The position numbers and the translations under genes were made by a program. Shown here piece after piece: positions 45,157 through 53,547 of a DNA stretch of 64,000 bases. Each line of letters opens with the position of its first letter. The stretch's first letter is position 1. The DNA comes from Deltaproteobacteria bacterium (lineage in GTDB: Bacteria; Myxococcota_A; Polyangia; Polyangiales; Houyiibacteriaceae). The DNA lies in contig JAEPMI010000007.1 in the NCBI GenBank assembly GCA_017644045.1, positions 124,001 to 188,000 on the forward strand. Direction: 5' to 3'. Under the pieces are notes generated by a model that was not told the DNA's origin, searched no databases, and worked only from the letters and a program-made list of their open reading frames with translations.

Positions 45157-45224
45157 CATAAGCCAGGCGCCAGCGCCCCGCCAGCCTACACTGAACAAAA
45201 CATCAGTCAGGCCAATTTTCGGGA

Positions 45225-47231
45225 TCAGTCGTCGTCTTCGTCGTCCGAATCGTCGTCGTCGTCGTCCGAATCGTCGTCGTCATCGTCATCCGACGCGTCG
45301 TCGTCATCATCGTCGGAGTCGTCGTCGTCATCCGACGCGTCGTCGTCCGACGCATCGTCGTCGTCGTCATCATCGTCGTCGTCGTCCGACGCGTCGTCGT
45401 CGTCAGAGTCGTCATCCGACGCGTCGTTGGAGTCGTCGTCATCATCCGAGTCGTCGTCCGACGCGTCGGACTCGTCGTCGTCGTCGTCATCGGAGTCGTC
45501 ATCGTCCGACTCGTCGTCCGACTTCGCCTTCGACCGGCGACGACGTCGGCGCTTCTTCTTGCCCCGCGGCTCGTCATCGCTGTCGTCGTCATCATCGGAG
45601 TCGTCGTCCGAGTCTTCGTCGTCGTCCGAGTCGTCGTCCTTCGACTTCGAGTCGCCGCGTCCCTTGCGACCACCCCGACGGCGCCGGCGGCGACCGCCCC
45701 TGTCGTCGTCGTCTTCGTCCTCGTCGTCATCATCGGAGTCGGACGGCGTGTGACCGGGGCCATGCAGGCCTTCGAGCAGGTCCAGGTCGAGTGCCGCGAG
45801 CGGCAACGAGTGGGTCACGATGCCGATCCCACAACGCTCGAGCGCCTCGCCGAGACCATCCGCGTCGAAGAGCGCCACGGGAATCGCGCCCTCGACGTCG
45901 AGCTCTTCCTTCGCGCCCCGGAGGATCTTGCCCAGCGTGATCAGCCAGGCCGCCTGCGCGTTACCGTAGTGATGTAGACCTCCGCGCAGGTCGATCACGT
46001 GCTCCCGGCCCAGGTCGCCCGAACGGCGAACGAGGATCGCGATCGGGATGGCGCGCGGGCCCGAGCGCCAGGTCCCCGCGAGGTGGAAGTCGCCGGCCTG
46101 GGTGCCAGGGCGGCGGACGCCACGCAGTCCGGTCACCCCTTCGGCGTTGAGCCAGGCGGCCACCAGCTCGAGCAACCCGGCGGCGGGCATCTGGCCGATG
46201 CGGTCGATGAGCGCCCGACGGATCTGCTTTCGCTGCTGCTCCGCGGCGGCGATGGCCTTCCGCTCCGCGTCCACGGCGTGCTTCGGCGCGGCCCAGGCGA
46301 GGAGCTCGACCGAGCTGCCCACCATGCGGAATCGCGGCGCGAGACCGTCACGGCGGCGACGCGCGACGTCTCCTCGAACGGCGGCGGCGAGCGTCGGGGC
46401 CAACGCACCGGCGTCGCCCTGGAGCCGGCCACGCTTCACCAGCTCCTCCGCAGCCTGGGTCAGCGAGATGGCCTGCCGGTTGCGGCGACCGTCGAGCACG
46501 GTCTCGAGCGCATCGGCGAGCTCCTGACCGAGGAGGTCGTCGCCACCGGGCGTGCGCTCCCAATCGCCCTCGACCGGGCCGGACTTGCCGCGCTTGGGCC
46601 GACCGCCGTCACGGGAACGTCCGCCGCGACCGCCGTCGCGGCCGGACCGGCCACCGTCGCGGTTGGAGCGGCCTCCGTCGCGACCGTCACGGTCGCGGCT
46701 CGAGCCGCCGTCGTCGTCACCCTTCCGGCCACGCCGACGACGGCGACGCTTGCGGCGCTTGCCCTTGCCGTCGTCTCCGTCGTCGTTGCTCTTCTCGTCC
46801 TGCTTCTTCTTCGACTCGCGCTTGATCTTCGCGAGGATCGGCTCGTCGTCGCCCTCTTCTTCCGGGAAGACGTCGGCGCCAGGGTGGGAGGGGCTCGGCG
46901 TGGGGGCCGTGCGGGCCTCCTCTTCGCCGTCGTCGTCACTCTTCTTCTTGGGCGGCAACTCGTACTCGTGTCCCGACTCCGACTTCGCGGCCTCGAGGAC
47001 CTTGGAGTCGAAGTCTCGAAGCCCGAAAATCCCGGGCTTCACCTTGATGATGGGGGCCTCTCCGTCGTCTTTTCGCACCATGGTCGCGAGGCGGGAGCTC
47101 ATGGTGGTCTCCGGGGTCTTGCCCACGTGAGAGAGCAGATTTCGCTCGATCGCGATCTGCGTGATCTTCTTGTAGTGAAGGGGCTTACCGACGAGCCTCA
47201 ACACCTCCGCGGCGGCTTCCGTGAACGTCAT
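45225..47231 (-). CDS. HARE-HTH protein with degenerate Mrr-like domain and long Asp/Ser tail
   Basis: The 668-residue protein has four parts. Residues 1-73 are a HARE-HTH domain (FTEAAAEVLRLVGKPLHYKKIT, ending IKVKPGIFGLRD). Residues 95-225 are a charged linker with Arg-Gly repeats (RDGGRSNRDGGRS) and a K/R block. Residues 235-490 contain a second helical region and a Mrr-like endonuclease core: AGDFHLAG (D381), AIPIAILVRR (canonical QxK reads L400-V-R402) and LITLGKILRGAKEE. Residues 571-668 consist only of Asp, Ser, Glu, Ala and Asn. HARE-HTH domains are proposed DNA-modification sensors. The missing QxK suggests binding without cutting. No methyltransferase is adjacent. Confidence 0.85.
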   Translation of the reverse strand: MTFTEAAAEVLRLVGKPLHYKKITQIAIERNLLSHVGKTPETTMSSRLATMVRKDDGEAPIIKVKPGIFGLRDFDSKVLEAAKSESGHEYELPPKKKSDDDGEEEARTAPTPSPSHPGADVFPEEEGDDEPILAKIKRESKKKQDEKSNDDGDDGKGKRRKRRRRRRGRKGDDDGGSSRDRDGRDGGRSNRDGGRSGRDGGRGGRSRDGGRPKRGKSGPVEGDWERTPGGDDLLGQELADALETVLDGRRNRQAISLTQAAEELVKRGRLQGDAGALAPTLAAAVRGDVARRRRDGLAPRFRMVGSSVELLAWAAPKHAVDAERKAIAAAEQQRKQIRRALIDRIGQMPAAGLLELVAAWLNAEGVTGLRGVRRPGTQAGDFHLAGTWRSGPRAIPIAILVRRSGDLGREHVIDLRGGLHHYGNAQAAWLITLGKILRGAKEELDVEGAIPVALFDADGLGEALERCGIGIVTHSLPLAALDLDLLEGLHGPGHTPSDSDDDDEDEDDDDRGGRRRRRRGGRKGRGDSKSKDDDSDDDEDSDDDSDDDDDSDDEPRGKKKRRRRRRSKAKSDDESDDDDSDDDDDDESDASDDDSDDDDDSNDASDDDSDDDDASDDDDDDDDDDDASDDDASDDDDDSDDDDDDASDDDDDDDSDDDDDDSDDEDDD
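45228..45521 (-). repeat. Trinucleotide-rich GAC/TCC tract encoding the acidic tail
   Basis: Nearly uninterrupted GAC codons mixed with TCC, GCG and GAG encode 98 residues of Asp with Ser, Ala and Glu. On the plus strand it appears as GTC runs. Length variation between strains would be expected. It is not a CRISPR array: there are no unique spacers. Confidence 0.85.
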
Positions 47232-47609
47232 CTGTCAAATCCTCGAACGCTGATTGTTCCGTTCGGCCGAGCTCGGGTCCTTTCGGGAGTCCCGCAATAG
47301 TCGGCCAGTTGTGGCGCAGCTCACGCTGGAGGAGTGTCATCCTCGGCGTCCCGCTGCCCTGATACCGTGCGCCGTCCGGCCGAGGGCCGGAGGCGTGGGG
47401 GCGGCCGCACACCACGGTGGCAGTGTGGGCCTGGTGAAAGGCACCCCGAGTCGCGACGGCGAGGGTGGTCCGATGGAACATCGGAGTCTCAGCTCCCGGA
47501 ATCCGGGCTCGGCGTCGCGTTCGTCATGAGGCGCTGGCGAACGAGTACCACCGCGACATGCTGGTGGCAATCGCCATGCGCGCGCTCCCTCCCTTTGCTA
47601 TCCGAGGGC
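47232..47609. other. 378-bp divergent intergenic region
   Basis: No credible gene is seen. The right half has several long open frames that are Arg/Ser/Pro-rich and lack ribosome sites. A perfect TCCGGCC/GGCCGGA stem lies at 47375-47391. Promoters for the HARE-HTH gene (minus) and the small lipoprotein gene (plus) must lie here. Confidence 0.5.
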
Positions 47610-48410
47610 GTGCTCCGCGTCCTCCTGGCCCTGCTCGTGCTCTCCACCGCCTGCGAGGCCGAGGAGCGCATCGCCGTGCCCGACGTCCCGCTGACGAGCG
47701 ACGAGTGGCCGCCTGCCAGTCCGTTGCCTGACGCGATCCCGGAAGACGAGCCCTTCGACGTCCGCCTCGTTCGACTCGACCCCACGACCCACGAAGGCCA
47801 GGAGCGCGTCTGCGACGTCGCGTGGACCGGCCGACTGGTCCGGCTCGGCGCCGCCGCTCGGACCGACTATCCGATGGTCGTCTCCCGTCGGCGGCTCATC
47901 CGCTGCCGTGCCGAGAGCGGTGAGGGGTGGGCGGACCTGGTCTTCGACGCCGACCACTCCGCGCTGGCGAGCTACGTGGAGACCGGTGACCGCATTCGCG
48001 TCCGGGTGCTCGCCGGCCGCGGATTCGAGGGCCACCCCCTCCTCGCCTTCGTCGCAGCCATCGACCACGTGGAGCTCGCGCCTCGCCGGGAGCAGGTGGT
48101 GCCCGTGGGCGCGCCGATCGAGCAGCTGGTCACCTCTGGGGCCACGAACCAGGTTCACCCATGTGCGATCGCCTATGTCGGGGGCCTCGAACCGATCGTC
48201 GGCGCGGGCGAGGGTCCTTCCGCGGAGACCCACCACGTCCAGATCCGCTGTCGCCACGCCGCCGGGGCCGACTGGCTGGACCTTCGTTTCCCTCGGGTGA
48301 CGACGCCTTCGGCCCTGCGTTTGGCGCGCGGCGTGGTCGTTCCCGTTCGACTCCTGTCGGAAGACGGAGGTCAGGACGGCCTCCCGACCGGTCGCTACGA
48401 AGGCCCCTGA
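47610..48410 (+). CDS. Hypothetical lipoprotein with two similar halves
   Basis: The 266-residue protein, read from a GTG, has lipoprotein signal LRVLLALLVLSTAC (lipobox STAC). The mature part is beta-rich with two similar halves: VCDVAWTGRLVRLG with RCRAESGEGWADLVFD, and HPCAIAYVGGLEPIV with RCRHAAGADWLDLRFP. This duplication of a strand-turn unit, each with a Cys pair, suggests two OB- or C2-like repeats. No family is recognised. An earlier in-frame ATG would add about 90 Arg/Ser/Trp-rich residues and is rejected. A terminator hairpin with T-run follows at 48454-48489. Confidence 0.7.
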   Translation: MLRVLLALLVLSTACEAEERIAVPDVPLTSDEWPPASPLPDAIPEDEPFDVRLVRLDPTTHEGQERVCDVAWTGRLVRLGAAARTDYPMVVSRRRLIRCRAESGEGWADLVFDADHSALASYVETGDRIRVRVLAGRGFEGHPLLAFVAAIDHVELAPRREQVVPVGAPIEQLVTSGATNQVHPCAIAYVGGLEPIVGAGEGPSAETHHVQIRCRHAAGADWLDLRFPRVTTPSALRLARGVVVPVRLLSEDGGQDGLPTGRYEGP

Positions 48411-48453
48411 GCGTTCCTCCCCTTGACCGAGGCTGCCGACCCCGCCATACGCA

Positions 48454-48489
48454 GCGCTTCGCAGAGCCGTGAGGAAGCGCGCGTTTTTT
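48454..48489 (+). terminator. Rho-independent terminator
   Basis: GCGCTTC (48454-48460) pairs with GAAGCGC (48474-48480) across a 13-nt loop, followed after GCG by six T. It is 44 bp after the lipoprotein stop. It is the clearest intrinsic terminator in the window. Confidence 0.75.
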
Positions 48490-48694
48490 GACCGACTCGA
48501 AGCGCTTCTGATAGCGGACGTGGCTGAGACATGACGCACACGTGGCAACGAGGACGCGGTCGGGGTTCGAAGGAATCCTCCGGTGAGCCCACCCAACGCG
48601 GACGAACGCGGGGGATCGGGAGCCGGCACGCATCTCGCACTCCACACCACGGCATGGCTCTCGGCTCGGGACGCCAGCGCAAGGAGCAAAGCGA

Positions 48695-49690
48695 ATGACG
48701 ACGAAGGAACGAGTGGGTGTGCTTCTCGGGGGGATCGGCCCCGAACACGACATCTCGATCGCCACGGGTGAGGCCGTTCACGCGGCGCTCATCCGCCAGG
48801 GCTACGACGCGGTGAAGGTCTACGTCGACAACGACATCGACCGAGTGCTGCGCCAGGACCCGATCGACGTGGCGTTCATCGCCCTGCACGGCCCCTACGG
48901 TGAGGACGGCTGCATCCAGGGGCTCCTCGAGCTCATGGGCATCCCCTACACGGGCTCCAACGTCCTCGCGAGCGCGCTCGCCATGGACAAGCTCAAGGCC
49001 AAGGAGCTCTTCCGGCTCTACAACGTGCCGACCCCGCCCTACTACGCCGTCGAGGCGGGGGACCTGGATCGGCTCGAGGCGATCCATGGCTCCTTCGGCT
49101 ACCCGGCCTTCGTGAAGCCGCGCCGGGCGGGCTCGAGCGTCGGCGCCGGCAAGGCCAGCAACCCGAACGAGCTCTTCGAGCGGGTGAAGGACGCCGCGCA
49201 GTTCGACTCGAGCGTGCTGGTCGAGCGCTTCGTCGCGGGCCGCGAGATCGCGGTCGGCATCCTGGACGGTCGCGCGCTCGGCGCCATCGAGATCGCGCCC
49301 AAGGGCCGCTTCTACGACTACAAGTCGAAGTACCAGCCGGGACAGAGCGAGTACCACCTGCCCGCCCGCCTGAGCCCGACCCGCTACAAGGGCGTGCTCA
49401 ACCTGGCCGAGCGCGCGGTGCGCTGCGTGGGGGCCACCGGCGCAACCCGGGTGGACATGCTCGTGACCGAGGGCGAGAACGAGTACGTGCTCGAGGTGAA
49501 CACCCTCCCCGGCCTCACGCCCACCTCGCTGCTCCCGAAGATCGCGGACGGCGCCGGCTACTCCTTCGACGACCTCTGCGTCGCCATCCTCGACCGGGCG
49601 AGCCTCGGGATGAAGTCCTCGGTCCGGACGACCGTGAGCACCGCCGCGGTCAGCGGTGCGCCCCGCGCTGCGCTGGCGGACGCGGAGTAG
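48695..49690 (+). CDS. ddl: D-alanine--D-alanine ligase
   Basis: This 331-residue ATP-grasp enzyme makes the D-Ala-D-Ala dipeptide for peptidoglycan. Visible motifs are VLLGGIGPEHDISIATG, FIALHGPYGEDGCIQGLLE, GIPYTGSNVLASALAMDK, FVKPRRAGSSVG, VLVERFVAGREIAVG and the metal-binding EVNTLPGLTPTSLLPK. An AAGGAG ribosome site sits 9 nt before the ATG. The C-terminal 25 residues are Ser/Thr/Ala-rich and extend past the fold. Its 3' end overlaps the convergent gene at 49650 by 41 bp. Other cell-wall genes are not adjacent. Confidence 0.95.
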   Translation: MTTKERVGVLLGGIGPEHDISIATGEAVHAALIRQGYDAVKVYVDNDIDRVLRQDPIDVAFIALHGPYGEDGCIQGLLELMGIPYTGSNVLASALAMDKLKAKELFRLYNVPTPPYYAVEAGDLDRLEAIHGSFGYPAFVKPRRAGSSVGAGKASNPNELFERVKDAAQFDSSVLVERFVAGREIAVGILDGRALGAIEIAPKGRFYDYKSKYQPGQSEYHLPARLSPTRYKGVLNLAERAVRCVGATGATRVDMLVTEGENEYVLEVNTLPGLTPTSLLPKIADGAGYSFDDLCVAILDRASLGMKSSVRTTVSTAAVSGAPRAALADAE

Positions 49691-50795
49691 CCTCCGGCGT
49701 TCCGACGCCGACCCAGACCTGGCCTCCGCCCACGGAGCCGATGCGAGCACGGGACCCCTCGACGCAGCGTTCGACCGAACGCTGCGTCTCCGAGGGGTCG
49801 CCGAGCCACACCCCTGCCGAGCCCTCGCCCGCCCGAACCCGAACCGGGGTGCAACGCTCGCTGGCCGGAAGGGCGACCTCGATCACCTCGGCCGGACCGA
49901 GATCGAGGCGCCGGCTCTCGGGCACCTCGACCGTCTCGGTCACCGCCGGAGCACGCTCGCCGAGCCAGAGGGCCGCGTCCCCTCCGAGCGAACGACGGTC
50001 CGCGTCGTAGAGGCGGACCTCCGCATCACCGCCCTGCTCGGAGACGATGATGGCGCTCAAGCGGCGCTCCTGGCCTTCCGCGCACAGCTGCACGGCTTGC
50101 TCGCCACCACTGCCATCGCGCACGACCACCTCGTCGCCCTCGGTCAATCGAATCTCGCCGGCGACGCGGCGGAGTACCAGGGTCAGGCAGCGCTGCGGCG
50201 CGAGCACGACCGGGAAGCGCGCCGGCTCGCCCGCGCGGAGCGAGACCTCGCGGGGCTCGCCGCGTGAGACGAAGCCTCGTCGTCGAAGCGCCAGCGCGAG
50301 CTCGCCGACCGCGGCGCTCGGGTCGACCAGCCCAGCGGCGGCGTCGGCCGTTCGGGCGATGGAGAACTCGAGCCCGCGGACCAGCCCGGCGCCGCGAACG
50401 GAGCTGTGCCAGAAGAGCGCGAGCGGAGCATCGCCCGCGCAGGCGCCCACTTCCGGCGGCGCGCCATCACGGCCGAGATCGCGCCCCACCCGGCGGCCGT
50501 CCGGCAGGTAGAGCGCCGCGGAGGCCTGCACCACCCCGCTCGCGCCGACCAGCACGAAGAGTCGACAGGAGCCCGCGGGCACCACGACGGCCTCCACCTG
50601 GGCGCGGGCCTCGACCGCAAAGTGGGGCTCGCCCACCCGCTCGAGCTCGAACCCGCGCCGCTCGGCTCCATGCACGGCGTCCCGGGTCACCTCGCGGAGC
50701 GCCGGATCGGGCTCGGGGAGCTCGACCGGCGTCCGCGGCGGCGGCGGGGGTGCGGCGCACCCCACCGCGAGGAGAATGGGCAGCAGTCCTCTCAT
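49650..50795 (-). CDS. Cys-pair module lipoprotein (three modules)
   Basis: The 381-residue protein has a lipoprotein signal ending VGC (Cys13). Three beta-sandwich modules each carry a Cys pair: C77/C119, C203/C238 and C315/C344. Each of the first two is preceded by a helix ending RRGF (ERRGFELERVGEP, LRRRGFVSRGEP). Module strands read GSCRLFVLVG...YLPDGRRVGRDL and QRCLTLVLRR. The pattern matches the other three genes of this operon. The general shape resembles bacterial pre-peptidase C-terminal (PPC) beta-sandwiches, but with an added Cys pair. Last in the operon; the start overlaps the upstream stop (ATGA). Its end overlaps the convergent ddl gene by 41 bp. Function unknown. Confidence 0.8.
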   Translation of the reverse strand: MRGLLPILLAVGCAAPPPPPRTPVELPEPDPALREVTRDAVHGAERRGFELERVGEPHFAVEARAQVEAVVVPAGSCRLFVLVGASGVVQASAALYLPDGRRVGRDLGRDGAPPEVGACAGDAPLALFWHSSVRGAGLVRGLEFSIARTADAAAGLVDPSAAVGELALALRRRGFVSRGEPREVSLRAGEPARFPVVLAPQRCLTLVLRRVAGEIRLTEGDEVVVRDGSGGEQAVQLCAEGQERRLSAIIVSEQGGDAEVRLYDADRRSLGGDAALWLGERAPAVTETVEVPESRRLDLGPAEVIEVALPASERCTPVRVRAGEGSAGVWLGDPSETQRSVERCVEGSRARIGSVGGGQVWVGVGTPEATPRPPAQRGAHR

Positions 50796-51922
50796 CGCGT
50801 CCACTCCAAGAGCCAACCCTCGCCAGCGCCCCGGGCGGCGCCGACCTCGAGGGCGAGCGCGCCGTCGTGGCCGCAGTGATGCACCATCGACGCCGCGTCC
50901 GGGCTGGGATCGCTCGAGCCGCCCACGATGGAGACCCGGAGATCGCCGAGGTCGCCGGACGCGGGAACGGCGGAGAGCGTGACGCATTCGCCGCCAGGCT
51001 CGTGGGTGACCGCCATCCGGTCGCCGGCGCGGAGGTGGAAGCGCCCCACGATCCGAGGCTCGGCCCCCCAGGTCGCCAGCGCGGCCGCGCCAGCGCTCGA
51101 CGGTGGTGCCCAGGATGGCCTCGGAAGCTCGGCGATGCCGACGACATACGCGGCGTCCGCGGCGCCGCCGACGAAGAGCTCGAGGGTGGCGTCGACGTCG
51201 GGGCACCCGCGGAGGATCGCCCGGCGGTGGGGCGCGGTCCGCCATCGGTCCCCTGGCAAGACGGCCTCCGCGACGACCGTCGGATCGGTGCTTCGGACCA
51301 CCACCAGGTAGCAGCGGCCCGCTTCCACCCCGAGCGTGCTCGAGGCGCGCCCGTCGCGAAGGCGTCCGTGTTCCGTTCGAGGCGTCGGCCAACCGAGGCC
51401 GACGGCGACGCGCTCGACGGCGCCGGTGAGCTCTCGCTCGTCTTCCTCGGGGCTCCGATGCGCGACCGGATCGTTCGCCCGCCCAGGCTCGCCGGAGAAG
51501 CAGTCTCCGATCCGGCGGCCGAGGTCCGGGCGCTCGGGCGGTGCCCCGCGCAACACGAGCAGCTCGAAGCGACCCTGCACGTGGGTCGAGACCGTCGCGT
51601 GGACGCGCTGCCCTGCGACCCCACAGTGCGAGCCGTACGCCCAGGCGCGATGGGCCGTGTCTCGCTCGAGCTCCAGGCCGCTGGGAGCCAGCACGTGCAA
51701 ATCGAGGTCCTGCTCCGGTCGCGACACGGCCAGGAACGCGACGCAGGACTCGGCGGGATAGGTGTAGGGGAAGATCTCGGGTCGCCCCGGCAGCGCGAAG
51801 CGCTCGTTCCGCTCGAGGACGTCGGCCCCGATCGCCTCGGCCGCTCGTTCGGCGCAGTCCTGGGCCCCGGCGGGCGCCGCCACGGCAACGAGCGCCAAGG
51901 TGAGCAAGAAAAGACGGATCAT
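50792..51922 (-). CDS. Cys-pair module secreted protein (three modules)
   Basis: The 376-residue protein has a cleavable signal peptide (MIRLFLLTLALVAVAAPAGA) rather than a lipobox, so it is released to the periplasm or outside. Three modules have Cys pairs C60/C100, C204/C240 and C313/C350, and an extra pair C23/C141 brackets module one. The first keeps the shared strand QDLDLHVLAPSG, the second GRCYLVVVR. The third ends with DGALALEV and a final Trp strand. It overlaps both neighbours by 4 bases. A soluble member among lipoproteins suggests a complex in which this is the free subunit, but this is inference. Confidence 0.8.
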   Translation of the reverse strand: MIRLFLLTLALVAVAAPAGAQDCAERAAEAIGADVLERNERFALPGRPEIFPYTYPAESCVAFLAVSRPEQDLDLHVLAPSGLELERDTAHRAWAYGSHCGVAGQRVHATVSTHVQGRFELLVLRGAPPERPDLGRRIGDCFSGEPGRANDPVAHRSPEEDERELTGAVERVAVGLGWPTPRTEHGRLRDGRASSTLGVEAGRCYLVVVRSTDPTVVAEAVLPGDRWRTAPHRRAILRGCPDVDATLELFVGGAADAAYVVGIAELPRPSWAPPSSAGAAALATWGAEPRIVGRFHLRAGDRMAVTHEPGGECVTLSAVPASGDLGDLRVSIVGGSSDPSPDAASMVHHCGHDGALALEVGAARGAGEGWLLEWTR

Positions 51923-53547
51923 CGCACGAAGTGCTGGAGGAGGATGGGCCCTTCCCCCGTGAAGGGTACGATCTCCAGCTGCGACGTGCCGACCGACGCT
52001 CCCTCCTCGTCACATCGCTCCACGCTCGCCCAGGGCTCGGGCCCCGTGTCGGCGGTGAGCAAGCGGTCGTCGCTGCGCAGGAGCAGGTCCACGTCTCCGA
52101 GCCCCTCGCCACCGGCGATCACGTATCCGACGCATCCGTCGGGGACGGCCACCGGTTGCTCGATGTCTTCGCCCACCAGGGTCTGCTCCCGAACCATGCG
52201 AAAGCCGCGCTCCTCGAGCGCGGCCCGCGAAGGCTCCGCCCGCAGCTGCGCCAGGTCCTCGATGCCGGACGGCGCGCCGAGCAGGGCCAGCGCGTACTGA
52301 CCACGACCGTAGGCCTTCACGGTGATCCGGCGGGTACGACGCTGGTTGCCACAGGCCGCCACCGTGGCGCTTCGGCGCACCCGGGTGTCTCGGTCGACGA
52401 TGCCCTCGTCGGTCGCCAGGTAGAGGTCGAGATCCACCTCTCCGGGGCCGGCCGCGCCGAGCACCAGCGTGCACCCGGCCGCGAACGCGACCTCGTGGGT
52501 GCGGCTCTCCCCCGGTCCGATGGGTCCGTCGCGCACGAGGAAGATCGGCTCTCCATAGCCGCGCGCGACCAGGGGCGCCGCCACCGTGGCCAGCGCCGCG
52601 AAGGGCTCGTCCGCCGGCTGGGGTGCGGGGTCGTCCGTGGGAAGCGGTCCCTCCGCGGCTTGATGGAGTCCGGACCAGACGACCCACCCCACGGCTCCGG
52701 CCCCTTCGAAGACCCGGAGCTCCAGGGTCGCGCGCCCGCCCTGCGCGGGGCAATGCTCGATGCGTGGCGCGGCGTCGGCGCCGAGATCGCGGGCGACCTC
52801 CGCTCCGCCCTCGTCGTAGAGGAAGAGATCCACGTCGATCACCCCCTCGCCGGAGCGGGCGACGACCACGTAGCAACGGCCCGTCTCCAGAGCGACGGGC
52901 ACCCGGCGCGCCTGCCCTTCCGCCAGGGTGGCGAAGACCGGCTCCGACTCCGGTCGCAGGCCCCGCTCCCGCATGCTCGAGCGGACCTCCGCCAGCGCCT
53001 CCTCCGCGTCGAAGAAGGGGGCGACCGGGGCCAGCACCCCCTCGAAGAGACCATCGAACCCTTCGCCCGCGGCGGGCGCGGTGGTGAACGCCGCCAGCAC
53101 CACCGCGCCGTCACCGACGATGGGGCGCGCGACCAAGTGGTGGGCCGCGCTCCAGCCTCGCCCCTCCTCGGATGGGCAGACGTGCACCAGACCGGCCTCG
53201 CCGGGAGCCGCGTCGATGGCCGCCTCCCGACCGTTCATGTCGTAGAGCGTGAGCTCGAGATCCCGGATCGCACCGCCGCCGAGCGTGACGATGGTCGTGC
53301 ATTCGCCGCGGGGGAGATCGAGCGGAAGGGACACACCGCGCCCCTCCAGCGCGAAGAAGCGCGTGGTCAGCACGGCCGAGCCATAGGACCGGTTCTCCAG
53401 CCGACGCTGCAGGCGCCCGAGCCGACGCGCCAACGCGTCCAGTGGGCCGATGTCCGGCAGCTCCGCCATCGAGCGCGGGGGCTCTGGCGGCGGCTCGGCG
53501 CAGCTGGTGCCGAGCACGAGCGCGCAGAGCAGGACGGCGCCTCTCAA
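51919..53547 (-). CDS. Cys-pair module lipoprotein (four modules)
   Basis: The 542-residue protein starts from TTG overlapping the upstream stop (TTGA), with lipobox GTSC (Cys16). Four tandem modules have regular Cys spacing: C83/C124, C225/C266, C359/C399 and C472/C512 (41, 41, 40, 40). Each contains a strand of the form DxDLxLY (IDVDLFLYDEGG, EVDLDLYLATDE, DVDLLLRSDD, RDLELTLYDMNG). Modules two to four are preceded by a helix ending RGL, RGY or RGF. This regularity shows clear internal duplication. The shape suggests a chain of PPC-like beta-sandwiches, each closed by a disulfide. No catalytic residues are visible; a binding or scaffolding role is likely. Confidence 0.82.
   Translation of the reverse strand: MRGAVLLCALVLGTSCAEPPPEPPRSMAELPDIGPLDALARRLGRLQRRLENRSYGSAVLTTRFFALEGRGVSLPLDLPRGECTTIVTLGGGAIRDLELTLYDMNGREAAIDAAPGEAGLVHVCPSEEGRGWSAAHHLVARPIVGDGAVVLAAFTTAPAAGEGFDGLFEGVLAPVAPFFDAEEALAEVRSSMRERGLRPESEPVFATLAEGQARRVPVALETGRCYVVVARSGEGVIDVDLFLYDEGGAEVARDLGADAAPRIEHCPAQGGRATLELRVFEGAGAVGWVVWSGLHQAAEGPLPTDDPAPQPADEPFAALATVAAPLVARGYGEPIFLVRDGPIGPGESRTHEVAFAAGCTLVLGAAGPGEVDLDLYLATDEGIVDRDTRVRRSATVAACGNQRRTRRITVKAYGRGQYALALLGAPSGIEDLAQLRAEPSRAALEERGFRMVREQTLVGEDIEQPVAVPDGCVGYVIAGGEGLGDVDLLLRSDDRLLTADTGPEPWASVERCDEEGASVGTSQLEIVPFTGEGPILLQHFVR

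Noticed and set aside
45228-45521. Repetitive tract resembling a repeat array
   Set aside because: It is a trinucleotide-like coding tract without regular unique spacers, so not CRISPR; it keeps the frame of the HARE-HTH gene.
45225-47231. Restriction-modification locus
   Set aside because: Despite the Mrr-like fold, the QxK residues are missing and no methyltransferase or specificity gene is adjacent.
47334-47609. Longer start for the lipoprotein gene at 47610
   Set aside because: The extension is Arg/Ser/Trp-rich, lacks a ribosome site and would bury the lipoprotein signal.
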